The notes below the pieces were generated by a model that saw only the letters and a list, made by a program, of their open reading frames with translations, was not told the origin of the DNA and ran no database searches. Source: a virus. From it: 52,686 nucleotides of DNA. The position numbers were made by a program, and so were the translations under genes. Where the stretch lies: positions 1 to 52,686 of the IMG/VR virus record IMGVR_UViG_3300030333_003828; one strand, 5' to 3'. Shown here piece by piece: positions 7,745 to 15,266 of this stretch (within the stretch, counting starts at the first letter, position 1; each line of letters opens with the position of its first letter).

Positions 7745-9960
7745 TTCTTTTTACTCTCTTTCGACTTGCCCTTGCTGCCGCCTGAAGGGGTAGAAGTCTC
7801 TTTTTTTATTGAATCAGCGATATCACGCTTGATTACGGCCAAGTTGTCATCAAGTCGTTTTTCATAAACGTTGCCTGCAGCTTTTGCTTTATTGCTAACC
7901 TGGTCAAGCTCGTTTTTAAACTTCTCAACTTCAACTCTTTTTCTAAGGTTAACAGACTCTCTATCTCTTGTCTGAATATCACCTTTTAATTTTTTAATTT
8001 CTTCAGTAGCTTGTTGTAATTGTGCTTGAAGCTGACCAACTTCATCAGTTCTTTGAAGCACACCTTCCATGTCAAATACTTCTGTTTTCTTAAGAACTTC
8101 AACTCTATCAACAAGTCCTTTCTGATATGCATCCATATAAAATTCAAGTTCTGCATATCTATTAGAAGGTAATGTGCTACCTGATAGATAAATTACATCA
8201 TATTTTCCAATTGTAATATCATTAAATACACTAATTTCACCTGTTTTATCGTCAATGAGTCTTTTATTAATTACAAATTCACTCAAAGAATTGTTTGGCT
8301 GTATAACTCTAAACACCTTTTCTTGTGTATACAACTGTTGCATTAAAGGTAATGCAACTTCTGCAACCTTTGTCAAGCCAGCCTCTATATCAGCTAGTTT
8401 AGATTTAATTTTTCTTTGTCCAAATTCATCCAAGCTAATAGTAGCTTTATAAGTTTGGGGTGCAGCCTGAGAATTACCCATCATCATTTCATATAATCCA
8501 AGTTGATGGTCTATATCTTGCTTTGCTACTTGCTCTCCACTGTACAGTTCATTTGGTAGTGGAGAGGGTTGAACAGGCATTGGTGCTCCATCTGTTGGGT
8601 CATATGGAATTGCTACCCCAGGCTGAGCCCATTTTTGCTCAAACTCATTCATATCTACACTACCCTCGGGAACAAGTATCTTTGTATTAGTACTTGTTGT
8701 TGCATGAGCTACTATTAATGAACGCATTTTATTGATGTATTCTTGTAATCCCTTAATCATTCTAACATCAGACTGAGGATATGGAGTTCTAGTGTGCAAA
8801 CTCATAAAAGGAATTATTGGATAATCCTCAATAGGCAATTCCCTTGAGTATAAGTGTTTATCACCTATGATTACACACATATGCACTCTTTTAACCTGAG
8901 TAGTAACTACCTGTATAATTTTCCTCTCAACAAGTTCTGCATAATTAAGCTGCTCAACCTCCATAGGCTGAGGCATCATTGGAACTTCAGCATTTTCTTC
9001 GAGTCCCATGTCCATCATTTGCATTTTCATTTCAGCTTCATACTGAGCTCTTTGCTGTTCCATCTGAGACATAAGCTCTTTTGCTTTCTGTTCATCTGAA
9101 ATAACCTGGCCATTAATTATCCATGCTGGACTTGCAAGATAACCTTCAAATTCTTCCTCATTTAGTAGAAGTTCTTTCTTGCTAAATGTTTCGTAAATTC
9201 TAAATCTATCAACTACTGTCTTATAATACCTCTCATATCCTCTTAGATATTCAGTATTATTAGTTCTATCAATATCTTCTGGAAAATGAGTAGCAAAATC
9301 ATTAGACCTGCCTGTCTCTGGCCTATCATGGTCAAAATCAGCTGTATTATTATCTGCATTTCTTATAGCCTTTTCATACATAGGATATAATTGAGCAGCC
9401 TGGTCTCTAGTAAATAATCTAGATATTATTATATTTTCAGCATCATTAAAAAACTTATCCCTAGAATTAGGGTCAACATATACATCTAATGGGTCAACAT
9501 CATGAAAGCACACCTCTCCTTTACCCATATCCATCATAGGGTCCTGGTATACATGAATATAACCAAGTCCCATTACATAATAGTCATCAATCATTTGACG
9601 AACTACAGTTCTGCCATCAGATATATCATACATATATGCCAATAAAGAACTCATCACCTGAGCAACTTTATTGTCAGAATCTTCTCTAGGAGCCACCCTA
9701 AACGATGGTCTGTTTGCAGACATCATAGATTTAGCAGCTTCAACTGCTGGATGCACCCTATTAACAACAATAGGGGCTTGGCCCCTAGCTGTTAAAATAT
9801 CTTCTTGTTCTTGCGTCCATTGTCTACCAAGTCTAAATTCTTTATCCTCTTTTGCATGTTTAGCCCAGTTATCTCTTTTTGAACCGTATTTCTGCCAAAG
9901 GTCTAAAGTCTCATCGACTAAGGCTTTCCCTGAAAGTTTCTTTTTTGCGGTATATGCCAT
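7741..9960 (-). CDS. Portal protein (739 aa), P22-like
   Basis: This forms the dodecameric DNA gate at the capsid vertex and binds the terminase. Its length is close to the P22 portal (725 aa). The first half has the typical 'EDKEFRLGRQWTQEQEDIL' entry, 'QAPIVVNRVHPAVEAAKSMM', and the wing segment 'CFHDVDPLDVYVDPNSRDKF' with 'IIISRLFTRDQAAQLYP'. The stem and crown follow ('MIKGLQEYINKMRSLIVAHATTS'). The C-terminal 100 residues form a coiled coil ('LQAQLQQATEEIKKLKGD') like the P22 barrel, ending in a Lys/Ser-rich tail. It sits between the large terminase and scaffold genes, with a 15-base gap to terminase. Confidence 0.93.
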   Translation of the reverse strand: MAYTAKKKLSGKALVDETLDLWQKYGSKRDNWAKHAKEDKEFRLGRQWTQEQEDILTARGQAPIVVNRVHPAVEAAKSMMSANRPSFRVAPREDSDNKVAQVMSSLLAYMYDISDGRTVVRQMIDDYYVMGLGYIHVYQDPMMDMGKGEVCFHDVDPLDVYVDPNSRDKFFNDAENIIISRLFTRDQAAQLYPMYEKAIRNADNNTADFDHDRPETGRSNDFATHFPEDIDRTNNTEYLRGYERYYKTVVDRFRIYETFSKKELLLNEEEFEGYLASPAWIINGQVISDEQKAKELMSQMEQQRAQYEAEMKMQMMDMGLEENAEVPMMPQPMEVEQLNYAELVERKIIQVVTTQVKRVHMCVIIGDKHLYSRELPIEDYPIIPFMSLHTRTPYPQSDVRMIKGLQEYINKMRSLIVAHATTSTNTKILVPEGSVDMNEFEQKWAQPGVAIPYDPTDGAPMPVQPSPLPNELYSGEQVAKQDIDHQLGLYEMMMGNSQAAPQTYKATISLDEFGQRKIKSKLADIEAGLTKVAEVALPLMQQLYTQEKVFRVIQPNNSLSEFVINKRLIDDKTGEISVFNDITIGKYDVIYLSGSTLPSNRYAELEFYMDAYQKGLVDRVEVLKKTEVFDMEGVLQRTDEVGQLQAQLQQATEEIKKLKGDIQTRDRESVNLRKRVEVEKFKNELDQVSNKAKAAGNVYEKRLDDNLAVIKRDIADSIKKETSTPSGGSKGKSKESKKK

Positions 9961-9975
9961 CTTGCAATTTAACTC

Positions 9976-11472
9976 CTACATGGTCATCCAATCAAGGAAT
10001 TTCTTTTTCTTTTTAGTTTTTTTATTTTCTTCAGAATATTCCTTAATTCGACATGGTTTGCAGCCATCAAGCGCAGTCCATATAGCATCCATGACATCAT
10101 CATGCTTTCCTCTAGGATACGATAAGAATTCTTGTTGAGGCTTAATATCTTCTGGTCTAAAATAAAACTGATTCCTAGCAAACATCGGAACCATAGATAG
10201 TAATCTTTCTGATTTCCTAGTTCTCGGCTTAACTCCTTTTTCAATGCCAGGTATGTATAGACCCTTTTCTTTCATTAAATCTCTAACACCGACCCTCAGT
10301 GCTTCCTGATAGCCAGTAGTCTCAATCTTCATTCTACGAGGCTTGTATTTAACATAAGTATCTATTATTCTTTGTGGTTGCTCTGATGGAGATATCCTAT
10401 TTCTAAATATATCTATAACGTACTTATTGTTTTCATGGTCTACTCCTATAGTAGCTATAACAAAATAGTCAGCACGTACTGACAAAGATGACGCTGGGTC
10501 TACCCCAGTATAAACATCTACGGGTATAATCTTCTCTTCATCATCCACCTTTTTAACTAAACATCCCTGTCCATTACGTATTTCAAAATCATTATGATGT
10601 AAATGTATCCATTCTGGCTTAAAAGGAGCGTTATCAGGTGATTGAGCAATATTCATATACTCCTGGTAGAATCCATTTAAGTTACCGATACTAGCAAACT
10701 CTTCTTTTATCTGCAGTATCCTTTCATGTGGAAATCTTTCAGGCCAGAGGCTCTCTTCATCATCATCCCATATACTATACCATAATACATTCCAGGCTTT
10801 TGAGTTCTTTATCCAATATAAAAAGCAATCCTCAGATATAACAGTACCTATCATCACTACTTTACCATCGTCTGACAAAGAAGGTATTACCGCTTCAGTC
10901 ATCCATTTCTTATTCTTAGCCCTAGCTTCTGGCGTATACGCATTAAGTTCTGACTCAAAATCGTCTACAATAATAAGATTAGGACGAGTATCGCCCTCAA
11001 TAAAACCCCTAACTCTCTGTCCCGTACCCACAGCTATCATTCTAGTACCATTAGCTAGGATAATATCATTATTCGTCCACCTCTTTGCAGTTTCTGGCCC
11101 CATCTCTCCAAATAACTCTCTAAAAGTATCAGAATGAGATAGATGGTACTTTATTCTAGATAAAAAGTTTATAGACTGAGTTTGTGACTCTGATATAATA
11201 ACAATAAACAAATCCTCGCCACTTGGTTTAAACGCAGCCTTCCACAATGGATATATAAGAGACGTCGTCGTACTCTTGGCTGTGCCCCGAGGGGCCGCTA
11301 TTGCGACCCTTCGTTGCTCGTTATCTGCTAAGGATTTGTATATATCGAAGTGGAAAGGAGGTATCTCCTTTCGGAGGGCTGTTGGGAAGCAGTACCTTCC
11401 AAACAATGCCATGTTATGATATAACTTCTTTAACGCTTGCTGTTGAGCATAGCGTTCTTCGTAATCACTCAT
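9976..11472 (-). CDS. terL: Terminase large subunit (498 aa)
   Basis: This is the DNA-packaging motor ATPase and headful nuclease. The Walker A motif APRGTAKS is at residues 60-67, and Walker B is in 'PNLIIVDDFESE' at about residue 170. The coupling segment is 'VVMIGTVISED'. The RNase H-like nuclease domain begins with 'VYTGVDPASSLSVRADY' near residue 325 and closes with 'KHDDVMDAI' (D458, D459). The order is small terminase, large terminase, portal, with an 8-base overlap with the upstream gene. The 86-residue frame seen inside its 3' part is a shadow. Confidence 0.96.
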   Translation of the reverse strand: MSDYEERYAQQQALKKLYHNMALFGRYCFPTALRKEIPPFHFDIYKSLADNEQRRVAIAAPRGTAKSTTTSLIYPLWKAAFKPSGEDLFIVIISESQTQSINFLSRIKYHLSHSDTFRELFGEMGPETAKRWTNNDIILANGTRMIAVGTGQRVRGFIEGDTRPNLIIVDDFESELNAYTPEARAKNKKWMTEAVIPSLSDDGKVVMIGTVISEDCFLYWIKNSKAWNVLWYSIWDDDEESLWPERFPHERILQIKEEFASIGNLNGFYQEYMNIAQSPDNAPFKPEWIHLHHNDFEIRNGQGCLVKKVDDEEKIIPVDVYTGVDPASSLSVRADYFVIATIGVDHENNKYVIDIFRNRISPSEQPQRIIDTYVKYKPRRMKIETTGYQEALRVGVRDLMKEKGLYIPGIEKGVKPRTRKSERLLSMVPMFARNQFYFRPEDIKPQQEFLSYPRGKHDDVMDAIWTALDGCKPCRIKEYSEENKKTKKKKKFLDWMTM

Positions 11473-12223
11473 CTAATGGCTTAGTAGTAGTCCTAGAAGC
11501 CTCTATCTGAGACTCCTCTTTGACTATATCATCAATCATAGTAACAGATTTAGACTCTATTTTGTCTACAGTCTTCTCCATATGCTTCTCTTTCATACCA
11601 TGCATGTCCTGTAAATTCTCTACAGCACGTAGTATATTCGAAACATCCTTCTTTTCTTTGGCTATTTTAATACCTTCTTCAAGTAATTCAAGGGTGTAAC
11701 CCTCAGTTAAGCCATGTTCTTGTAGAAGTTTCTGTCTTTCTTCTCTTACCATCTTCTTAAAAACCTCCGTTTTCATTGTTCTTTTCCATTTTCGTCTCTG
11801 AGAACTAGTAACAGCTCCCAAAGCCCACTCAATGGCTAAGTCGTAATCAGGCTTCAATGCAAACATCTCAGCCAAATTCTTCATTTTGTCTTGTCCAGAC
11901 TGAACTTCTATATAACTCTTACCTGTAAAGGTTACATTAGTCTTTCGACCAGCAACCACAAGCTTCTTAGAAGCATACTTAGGATTGTAAAAGGTATAAC
12001 CCCAAGGAAAACGCATATATACACTAGTACGGCCATCTTCCGCAACATAACTCCTCTTTGTGATGACCTTTGCAACATAATCGTCATCAGAGACGGCATA
12101 ATCCCCTTCACTTGCTTCTTTCCAGTATTTATACGGGATTTTATCCTCATCTGCCTCATTTTTTCTGTATACAGTATATACGACCAGACCCTGGTCTCTA
12201 TGCTTAATCTCTATTTCATACAT
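11465..12223 (-). CDS. Probable terminase small subunit (252 aa)
   Basis: This is a candidate DNA-recognition subunit of terminase, assigned by overlap with terL (8 bases) and by its C-terminal half. That half has a basic helical region ('AVTSSQRRKWKRTMKTEVFKKM', about residues 138-160), then 'LLQEHGLTEGYTLELLEEGIKIAKEKKD' and a coiled coil, a layout seen in small terminases that recruit the large subunit. The N-terminal 110 residues are beta-rich with many aromatic residues and unlike a classical helix-turn-helix, so an alternative head-completion role remains possible. Confidence 0.6.
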   Translation of the reverse strand: MYEIEIKHRDQGLVVYTVYRKNEADEDKIPYKYWKEASEGDYAVSDDDYVAKVITKRSYVAEDGRTSVYMRFPWGYTFYNPKYASKKLVVAGRKTNVTFTGKSYIEVQSGQDKMKNLAEMFALKPDYDLAIEWALGAVTSSQRRKWKRTMKTEVFKKMVREERQKLLQEHGLTEGYTLELLEEGIKIAKEKKDVSNILRAVENLQDMHGMKEKHMEKTVDKIESKSVTMIDDIVKEESQIEASRTTTKPLDE

Positions 12224-12612
12224 TATCTTAGCTCAAAATGGGGGAAATCATCGAACCTATTGTCCTTTACTTCAAAGTCCTGGTCCCAATCTCCACCCCA
12301 ACGCAGATTAATACCCATTTGATTGGCTATACCTAAGACAAAACCTGCAAAAAGTGTCTGGCGCTCTCTATCAGCCCAATCAACAGGATAAGGAGTAACA
12401 TCAACAGCCCTACTGGGACTAGCATTATGACGACCGTTTGGATATTTAACCTTGGTCTTACCTTCATCAAATAGCTTATCTTGTCTCTCAGCACTCCTGT
12501 GTCCCTCCAATATACTACAATCTACGTGTTTAATAACTTCATTAAAGACCATTTGTAGGTCTTTCTCGCAAGTAGCGAGTCTTTCTCTTGACCTTCTTCC
12601 GAATTTAGGCAT
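12223..12612 (-). CDS. M15-family peptidoglycan peptidase, endolysin (129 aa)
   Basis: This zinc peptidase cuts peptide cross-links of the host cell wall for lysis. The family's metal ligands are visible: H62 and D71 in 'RHNASPSRAVDV', and H125 in 'FPHFEL', with D121/D122 as candidate catalytic acid. The conserved 'EGHRSAERQDKLFDEG' precedes them (R39). The length of 129 residues matches the compact single-domain phage endopeptidases of the T5 type. There is no signal peptide, so it would need a holin; candidates lie at 47047-47355 and 48469-48753. It shares one base with the upstream 35-aa gene's stop and abuts the terminase gene. Confidence 0.9.
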   Translation of the reverse strand: MPKFGRRSRERLATCEKDLQMVFNEVIKHVDCSILEGHRSAERQDKLFDEGKTKVKYPNGRHNASPSRAVDVTPYPVDWADRERQTLFAGFVLGIANQMGINLRWGGDWDQDFEVKDNRFDDFPHFELR

Positions 12613-12719
12613 TATACTCCTTTAGAATGCATTGGATTACCAATTGAAACAGTAAATACCGTAGCATACTTCTTTGGCTTCTTTTTCTTTTCTTTCTTCT
12701 TTTTCTTCTTTTTAGGCAT
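12612..12719 (-). CDS. Lysine-rich 35-aa peptide
   Basis: This is a short but credible gene. A GGAGGAT ribosome site sits 5 bases before the ATG at 12719, and its TAA overlaps the ATG of the endolysin gene (TAATG). Residues 3-17 contain 13 lysines in 15 positions, followed by 'YATVFTVSIGNPMHSKGV'. Such a basic tract could bind DNA or RNA, condense the packaged genome, or act on membranes. The coding strand there is an almost pure purine tract. No family is recognised. Confidence 0.65.
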   Translation of the reverse strand: MPKKKKKKKEKKKKPKKYATVFTVSIGNPMHSKGV

Positions 12720-12767
12720 ATTATCCTCCGTAAAAATCATCTACTGCGCTTATCCCATACTACCCTA

Positions 12768-13166
12768 TTAAAAATCCTCATACATTGAAGGCTTCCAATC
12801 CTCACCGCTTCTTCGTATGCCAGCTCTACTTACACGAGGAGAAAGTTCACCCCTACGCAAAAGAGCTTCCATTCGCCTTACTTGATTTAAAGTGCCAGAG
12901 GTTAAACCACCAGCCATTATACCACCAAGCTCATATGTTTCTAATGCCTCTAATTCTCTAGCGCTTCGTTTTAATTCTCTTAGTCCCTTCCTCTGTTGAA
13001 AGGTACCACCCTTTTTATAAGGGGATTTTGGTACTTTAATGTTTTTGTAAGCTGATTTAATGTCTTTATTTCTAAACCCAAGCTTCTGCGCCATACTAGT
13101 ACCACGGGCTACTCCATGCCTTTTAAATAAACCCATTATAACCTTTGCTACTGCACTAACTGCCAC
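12768..13166 (-). CDS. Basic protein of unknown function, first gene of the late block (132 aa)
   Basis: This is the first reading frame after the control region, so it opens the late operon. The ribosome site is AGGAGG seven bases before the ATG. The protein is strongly basic (many Lys/Arg) and mostly helical: 'KVIMGLFKRHGVARGTSMAQKLGF' at the N-terminus, 'RKGLRELKRSARELEALETYELGG' in the middle, and 'RAGIRRSGEDWKPSMYEDF' at the end. There is no recognisable domain, membrane segment or metal site. A DNA-binding or head-internal role would fit the charge, but this is only inference. Confidence 0.65.
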   Translation of the reverse strand: MAVSAVAKVIMGLFKRHGVARGTSMAQKLGFRNKDIKSAYKNIKVPKSPYKKGGTFQQRKGLRELKRSARELEALETYELGGIMAGGLTSGTLNQVRRMEALLRRGELSPRVSRAGIRRSGEDWKPSMYEDF

Positions 13167-13201
13167 TGCGACCTCCTTTTTTACGTCATAACTTAAGCAA
13201 A

Positions 13202-13270
13202 GTCAGACACATTTCCTATAGCTACTTATGTAGCTACTAATGTAGCCTCTTATGTGGCTAGCGGTCTGAC
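13202..13270 (-). ncRNA. Three-way-junction leader of the late operon
   Basis: The closing helix is GTCAGAC (13202-13208) with GTCTGAC (13264-13270). Inside are two hairpins: TAGCTAC-TTAT-GTAGCTA (13219-13236 region) and TAGCC/GGCTA (13244-13261 region). It lies 36 bases upstream of the first late start codon, so on the minus strand it would be a 5' leader RNA. It may affect translation or transcript processing. The hairpins also create the repeated 'atgtagc' words here, which could equally be protein binding sites. Confidence 0.45.
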
Positions 13271-13506
13271 CTTGAAATATTGAGTGAGGTTACTACTTGA
13301 TTTCGTACATGATGTACTACTGTAGTTACTATAGTAGGGGGAATTTATTGTAAATATAATGACAAATACAAGTGTTTTTGAAAAAAAATTCAAAAAAAAT
13401 ATTTTAGAATGCGTGCACCTGATATACCATTGATACCCCGTGCTTGATTTTACGCCCATAGGGGGTCGCTTTATGTTGAAACTACTTCCAGCTCCCCCAG
13501 CTATGG

Positions 13507-13600
13507 CACAATAGCTCAACCTAACGCACAAACTACTGTCGTACTACTTGATAGCTCTACTTTCTTTTGTGTTTGTGCTTATATTAGGTTGACTATTGTG
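13507..13600. repeat. Imperfect inverted repeat: divergent promoter/operator pair or long RNA stem
   Basis: The right arm (13571-13600) reads GTTTGTGC, five bases, TTAGGTTGA, CTATTGTG. The left arm (13507-13533), read on the minus strand, is GTTTGTGC, one base, TTAGGTTGA, one base, CTATTGTG. All 25 bases of the three blocks match, and only spacers differ. The arms face away from each other, one toward each operon, as expected for paired promoters or regulator sites. As RNA the same bases form a helix with two internal loops. Confidence 0.6.
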
Positions 13601-13616
13601 TTGTGTTTATTATCTT
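13589..13616 (+). promoter_or_regulatory. Possible sigma70-like early promoter
   Basis: TTGACT (13589-13594) and TATCTT (13611-13616) are separated by 16 bases, facing the early block about 105 bases before its first ATG. The -35 box lies inside the right arm of the inverted repeat. The -10 box is weak. No comparable -10 box accompanies the left arm, so another polymerase or an activator could use these elements. Confidence 0.35.
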
Positions 13617-13721
13617 TTACTACACATACATCCATAAACACAAGCCTTGCACTCAACCACTCTGGTATCAATTTGCCTCTTCTATTCTTGATAAATCAAT
13701 AATAACATAAGGAATAATGAA

Positions 13722-14057
13722 ATGAAGAAAGTATTACAATTATTAAAAGATTCTGGCTTGACACAAGCCGTTTATGATTTTGTAACTTCTAATGCTTCTT
13801 ATAGGATAGGAGAATCCTCAAAGAAGAACGGCTTGAATATCTTCGGAATAAAAGCTTTTAATATGGCTGACATCAATCAGAACTATCCTGATGTTAAACA
13901 ATTAGTAGATAGCCTAAAATCCGCAGATATTAATGTTTCATATCTTAGAGATGAGAAGAATGAAACATACAAGTCAGGCATCTTGTACATTTCAGCTGGT
14001 CAAACAGATGATGATGTAGCAGATATGCTTGGGATGCAAATTGATAGCAATTCATAA
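13722..14057 (+). CDS. First early gene, unknown function (111 aa)
   Basis: The start is supported by AAGGA nine bases before the ATG. The protein is soluble with mixed helix and strand, beginning 'MKKVLQLLKDSGLTQAVYDF' and ending 'GQTDDDVADMLGMQIDSNS'. I recognise no family. A strong rho-independent terminator follows 22 bases after the stop, so this gene forms its own transcription unit, as expected for an immediate-early host-takeover factor expressed from the adjacent promoter. That role is inferred from position only. Confidence 0.75.
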   Translation: MKKVLQLLKDSGLTQAVYDFVTSNASYRIGESSKKNGLNIFGIKAFNMADINQNYPDVKQLVDSLKSADINVSYLRDEKNETYKSGILYISAGQTDDDVADMLGMQIDSNS

Positions 14058-14079
14058 GAATAGCAATCAAATAGCATTA

Positions 14080-14108
14080 AAAGGGAACTTATGTTCCCTT
14101 TATTTTTT
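14080..14108 (+). terminator. Rho-independent terminator
   Basis: A perfect 9-bp stem AAAGGGAAC / GTTCCCTTT with a TTAT loop is followed, after one A, by six T. This is the clearest intrinsic terminator in the window. It ends the transcript of the 111-aa gene. Downstream early genes therefore need read-through, antitermination or another promoter. Confidence 0.92.
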
Positions 14109-14120
14109 AATGTTTAATTA

Positions 14121-14153
14121 GTGGTGGTTATGTAACAGTAGCCACCACATAAC
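14121..14153 (+). promoter_or_regulatory. Two mutually exclusive hairpins before the 110-aa gene
   Basis: GTGGTGG (14121-14127) can pair with CCACCAC (14142-14148), or GTTATGT (14127-14133) with ACATAAC (14147-14153). The two 7-bp stems overlap and cannot coexist. The ATGAGG ribosome site (14155-14160) follows directly, so the element could switch translation of the next gene. Pairing potential only. Confidence 0.35.
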
Positions 14154-14165
14154 TATGAGGTAATT

Positions 14166-14498
14166 ATGAATAGATTAGATGTTATTGTAAGTAGTATAGG
14201 AATATTTTTATTATCTATACTAACTCTTAATCATTGGTATCGTGGCTTATATTATGAGCCTTTGGCTCTCTTGTTGTTAATTGTTATAAGCCCGACTATA
14301 TATCATTTAATGCGACTATTTTCTTCGGCTTTTCTCAATAATAAAAAGTCAGAAACGCAAACTCTACCAACTTCATTTGATGAGTATAAAGAAGAATGGA
14401 CAGAATATGTTCATCACGATTTTTGTAATACTTGTGGTTATGCTATGCAAGGTTGCGTATGCAAAGCCGTAGTAAATGAACCGACTGATAGTCAATGA
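14166..14498 (+). CDS. Small membrane protein with C-terminal Cys cluster (110 aa)
   Basis: Two hydrophobic segments at about residues 5-22 and 33-53 should span the membrane. A charged tail then leads to a cysteine cluster, 'CNTCGYAMQGCVC' (about residues 87-99), which could bind zinc. The ATGAGG ribosome site is five bases before the ATG. It lies in a series of tiny early genes, several of them membrane or zinc-binding, typical of phage host-modifying regions. I recognise no family. Confidence 0.7.
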   Translation: MNRLDVIVSSIGIFLLSILTLNHWYRGLYYEPLALLLLIVISPTIYHLMRLFSSAFLNNKKSETQTLPTSFDEYKEEWTEYVHHDFCNTCGYAMQGCVCKAVVNEPTDSQ

Positions 14499-14521
14499 AA
14501 GGAGAAAAGGATGAAAGCGTA

Positions 14522-14635
14522 ATGTATGGTAAATGTTTCTATTGTGAAGAATATGGCGAGGGAATACTAATTATTCATTTAACATCGGAAGATGATGGAT
14601 ACGAAGTATTCTCTTGTCATAAATGTAATGATTAA
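14522..14635 (+). CDS. Zinc-finger-like mini-protein (37 aa)
   Basis: This small protein has two CxxC pairs, 'CFYC' near residue 5 and 'CHKC' near residue 32, a spacing that fits a single zinc ribbon. An AAGGA element lies about ten bases before the ATG, and a three-codon frame (ATGAAAGCGTAA) overlaps the start, perhaps as a leader. Its function is unknown. Host-factor binding is a reasonable guess for an early zinc ribbon of this size. Confidence 0.55.
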   Translation: MYGKCFYCEEYGEGILIIHLTSEDDGYEVFSCHKCND

Positions 14636-14656
14636 ACAATGAAAGTGAGGTATATA

Positions 14657-14800
14657 GTGAAGTATAAAGTAATAAATCTATTAAATGGTGCGGTAACTGT
14701 AATCATAGCAAAAAATCTTTACCAAGCATCCAGAAGAGGTAAACGATATTTTAGTGAGCCTAACAGGGATAAAATACCTGTTCAAATAGTGAGTAATTAA
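14657..14800 (+). CDS. Small basic protein, GTG start (47 aa)
   Basis: I chose the GTG at 14657 because GTGAGG lies seven bases upstream. An in-frame ATG at 14639 (53 aa) has no ribosome site. The sequence starts 'KYKVINLLNGAVTVIIAKNLYQASRRGKR', two strands and a basic helix. Its stop is one base before the next ATG. No family is recognised. Confidence 0.5.
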   Translation: MKYKVINLLNGAVTVIIAKNLYQASRRGKRYFSEPNRDKIPVQIVSN

Positions 14801-14801
14801 G

Positions 14802-14930
14802 ATGGATACATTATACGAAGTCTTATTTGCTCTTGATAGTATTATAACCATTATTTTGAAGATAATAGCAATTATAGCTTTAAATATATGGATTATTTAC
14901 TATAAAACTAGGTCTAAGACAGATGTTTAG
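14802..14930 (+). CDS. Single-span membrane mini-protein (42 aa)
   Basis: Residues about 8-32 are one long hydrophobic stretch rich in Ile ('IITIILKIIAIIALNIWIIYY') followed by a basic tail ('KTRSKTD'), so the C-terminus should be cytoplasmic. Its coding region follows the preceding stop by one base and overlaps the next gene by eight bases. Its function is unknown. Possibilities are superinfection exclusion or modulation of a host membrane protein. Confidence 0.55.
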   Translation: MDTLYEVLFALDSIITIILKIIAIIALNIWIIYYKTRSKTDV

Positions 14931-15057
14931 GTCTAGGAAGTATTGCCCATATAAAACAAGATACGAATTGTTGGAATGGGCTAATAAGAGGTATCCTGAA
15001 ACCTCATTTAGTAAATGGTCAAAGAAAAGACTATTTGCACTTTACTATAATAGTTAA
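14923..15057 (+). CDS. Small basic protein (44 aa)
   Basis: The gene begins inside the end of the 42-aa gene. The product is basic and aromatic: 'MFRSRKYCPYKTRYELLEWANKRYP' then 'SFSKWSKKRLFALYYNS'. The pattern of two short helices with Trp, Arg and Lys resembles small nucleic-acid-binding proteins, but I cannot assign a family. It is the last small gene before the structured RNA region that leads to the ubiquitin-like gene. Confidence 0.5.
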   Translation: MFRSRKYCPYKTRYELLEWANKRYPETSFSKWSKKRLFALYYNS

Positions 15058-15087
15058 TTCAGGTAGGCTACATAAAGCCATATATCC

Positions 15088-15144
15088 GCGGGCAAGTGTT
15101 ATTCCTCTATCATCCATTCGTATCTTGATAATGCATTTGTCCGC
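15088..15144 (+). ncRNA. Structured RNA unit A
   Basis: The closing helix is GCGGGCAA (15088-15095) with TTGTCCGC (15137-15144), 8 bp including one G-U. The inner hairpin is TATCA (15108-15112) with TGATA (15126-15130). It does not match tRNA geometry. Predicted from pairing only. Confidence 0.4.
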
Positions 15145-15154
15145 ACAATTTTAA

Positions 15155-15241
15155 ATGAGAGAGTTACGGCTAAAACCACCATTCGTTAAGAGGTTAATAA
15201 CAGTAATCTGATTAATCACCCTCAAGCGTGGTCTCTCTCAT
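15155..15241 (+). ncRNA. Structured RNA unit B
   Basis: A perfect 9-bp closing helix joins ATGAGAGAG (15155-15163) to CTCTCTCAT (15233-15241). Just inside, ACCAC (15175-15179 region) can pair with GTGGT (15228-15232 region). The 87-nt length and purine/pyrimidine acceptor-like stem recall a tRNA, but there is no T-loop sequence, D-arm or anticodon arm in register, so I do not call a tRNA. Confidence 0.42.
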
Positions 15242-15266
15242 AGTTTTAAACTATGTACCTCATAGA

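Larger units (their letters stand above)
13167..13721. promoter_or_regulatory. Divergent control region between late (minus) and early (plus) blocks
   Basis: This 555-bp stretch has no credible gene. It separates the two oppositely transcribed blocks, so it must hold their promoters and may hold the replication origin. From left to right it contains the structured leader at 13202-13270, short palindromes around GTACAT/ATGTAC (13306-13318), an A-rich run near 13380-13405, and the paired inverted elements at 13507-13533 and 13571-13600. A sigma70-like box pair facing right and a TTGAT/ATCAA palindrome close to the first early gene complete it. A 93-residue minus-strand frame at 13250-13531 has no ribosome site and crosses these elements, so I do not call it. 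Confidence 0.75.

Noticed and set aside
13250-13531. 93-residue minus-strand frame in the control region
   Set aside because: It has no ribosome site, odd composition, and crosses the structured leader and the inverted repeat; it is most likely non-coding.
14121-14153. H-type pseudoknot such as a preQ1-like riboswitch
   Set aside because: The two stems overlap and leave no loop bases to cross the grooves, so they can only be alternatives.
15155-15241. Possible tRNA or tRNA-like RNA (unit B, acceptor-like stem)
   Set aside because: There is no T-loop consensus, no D-arm and no 5-bp anticodon stem in register. No tRNA was found anywhere in the window.
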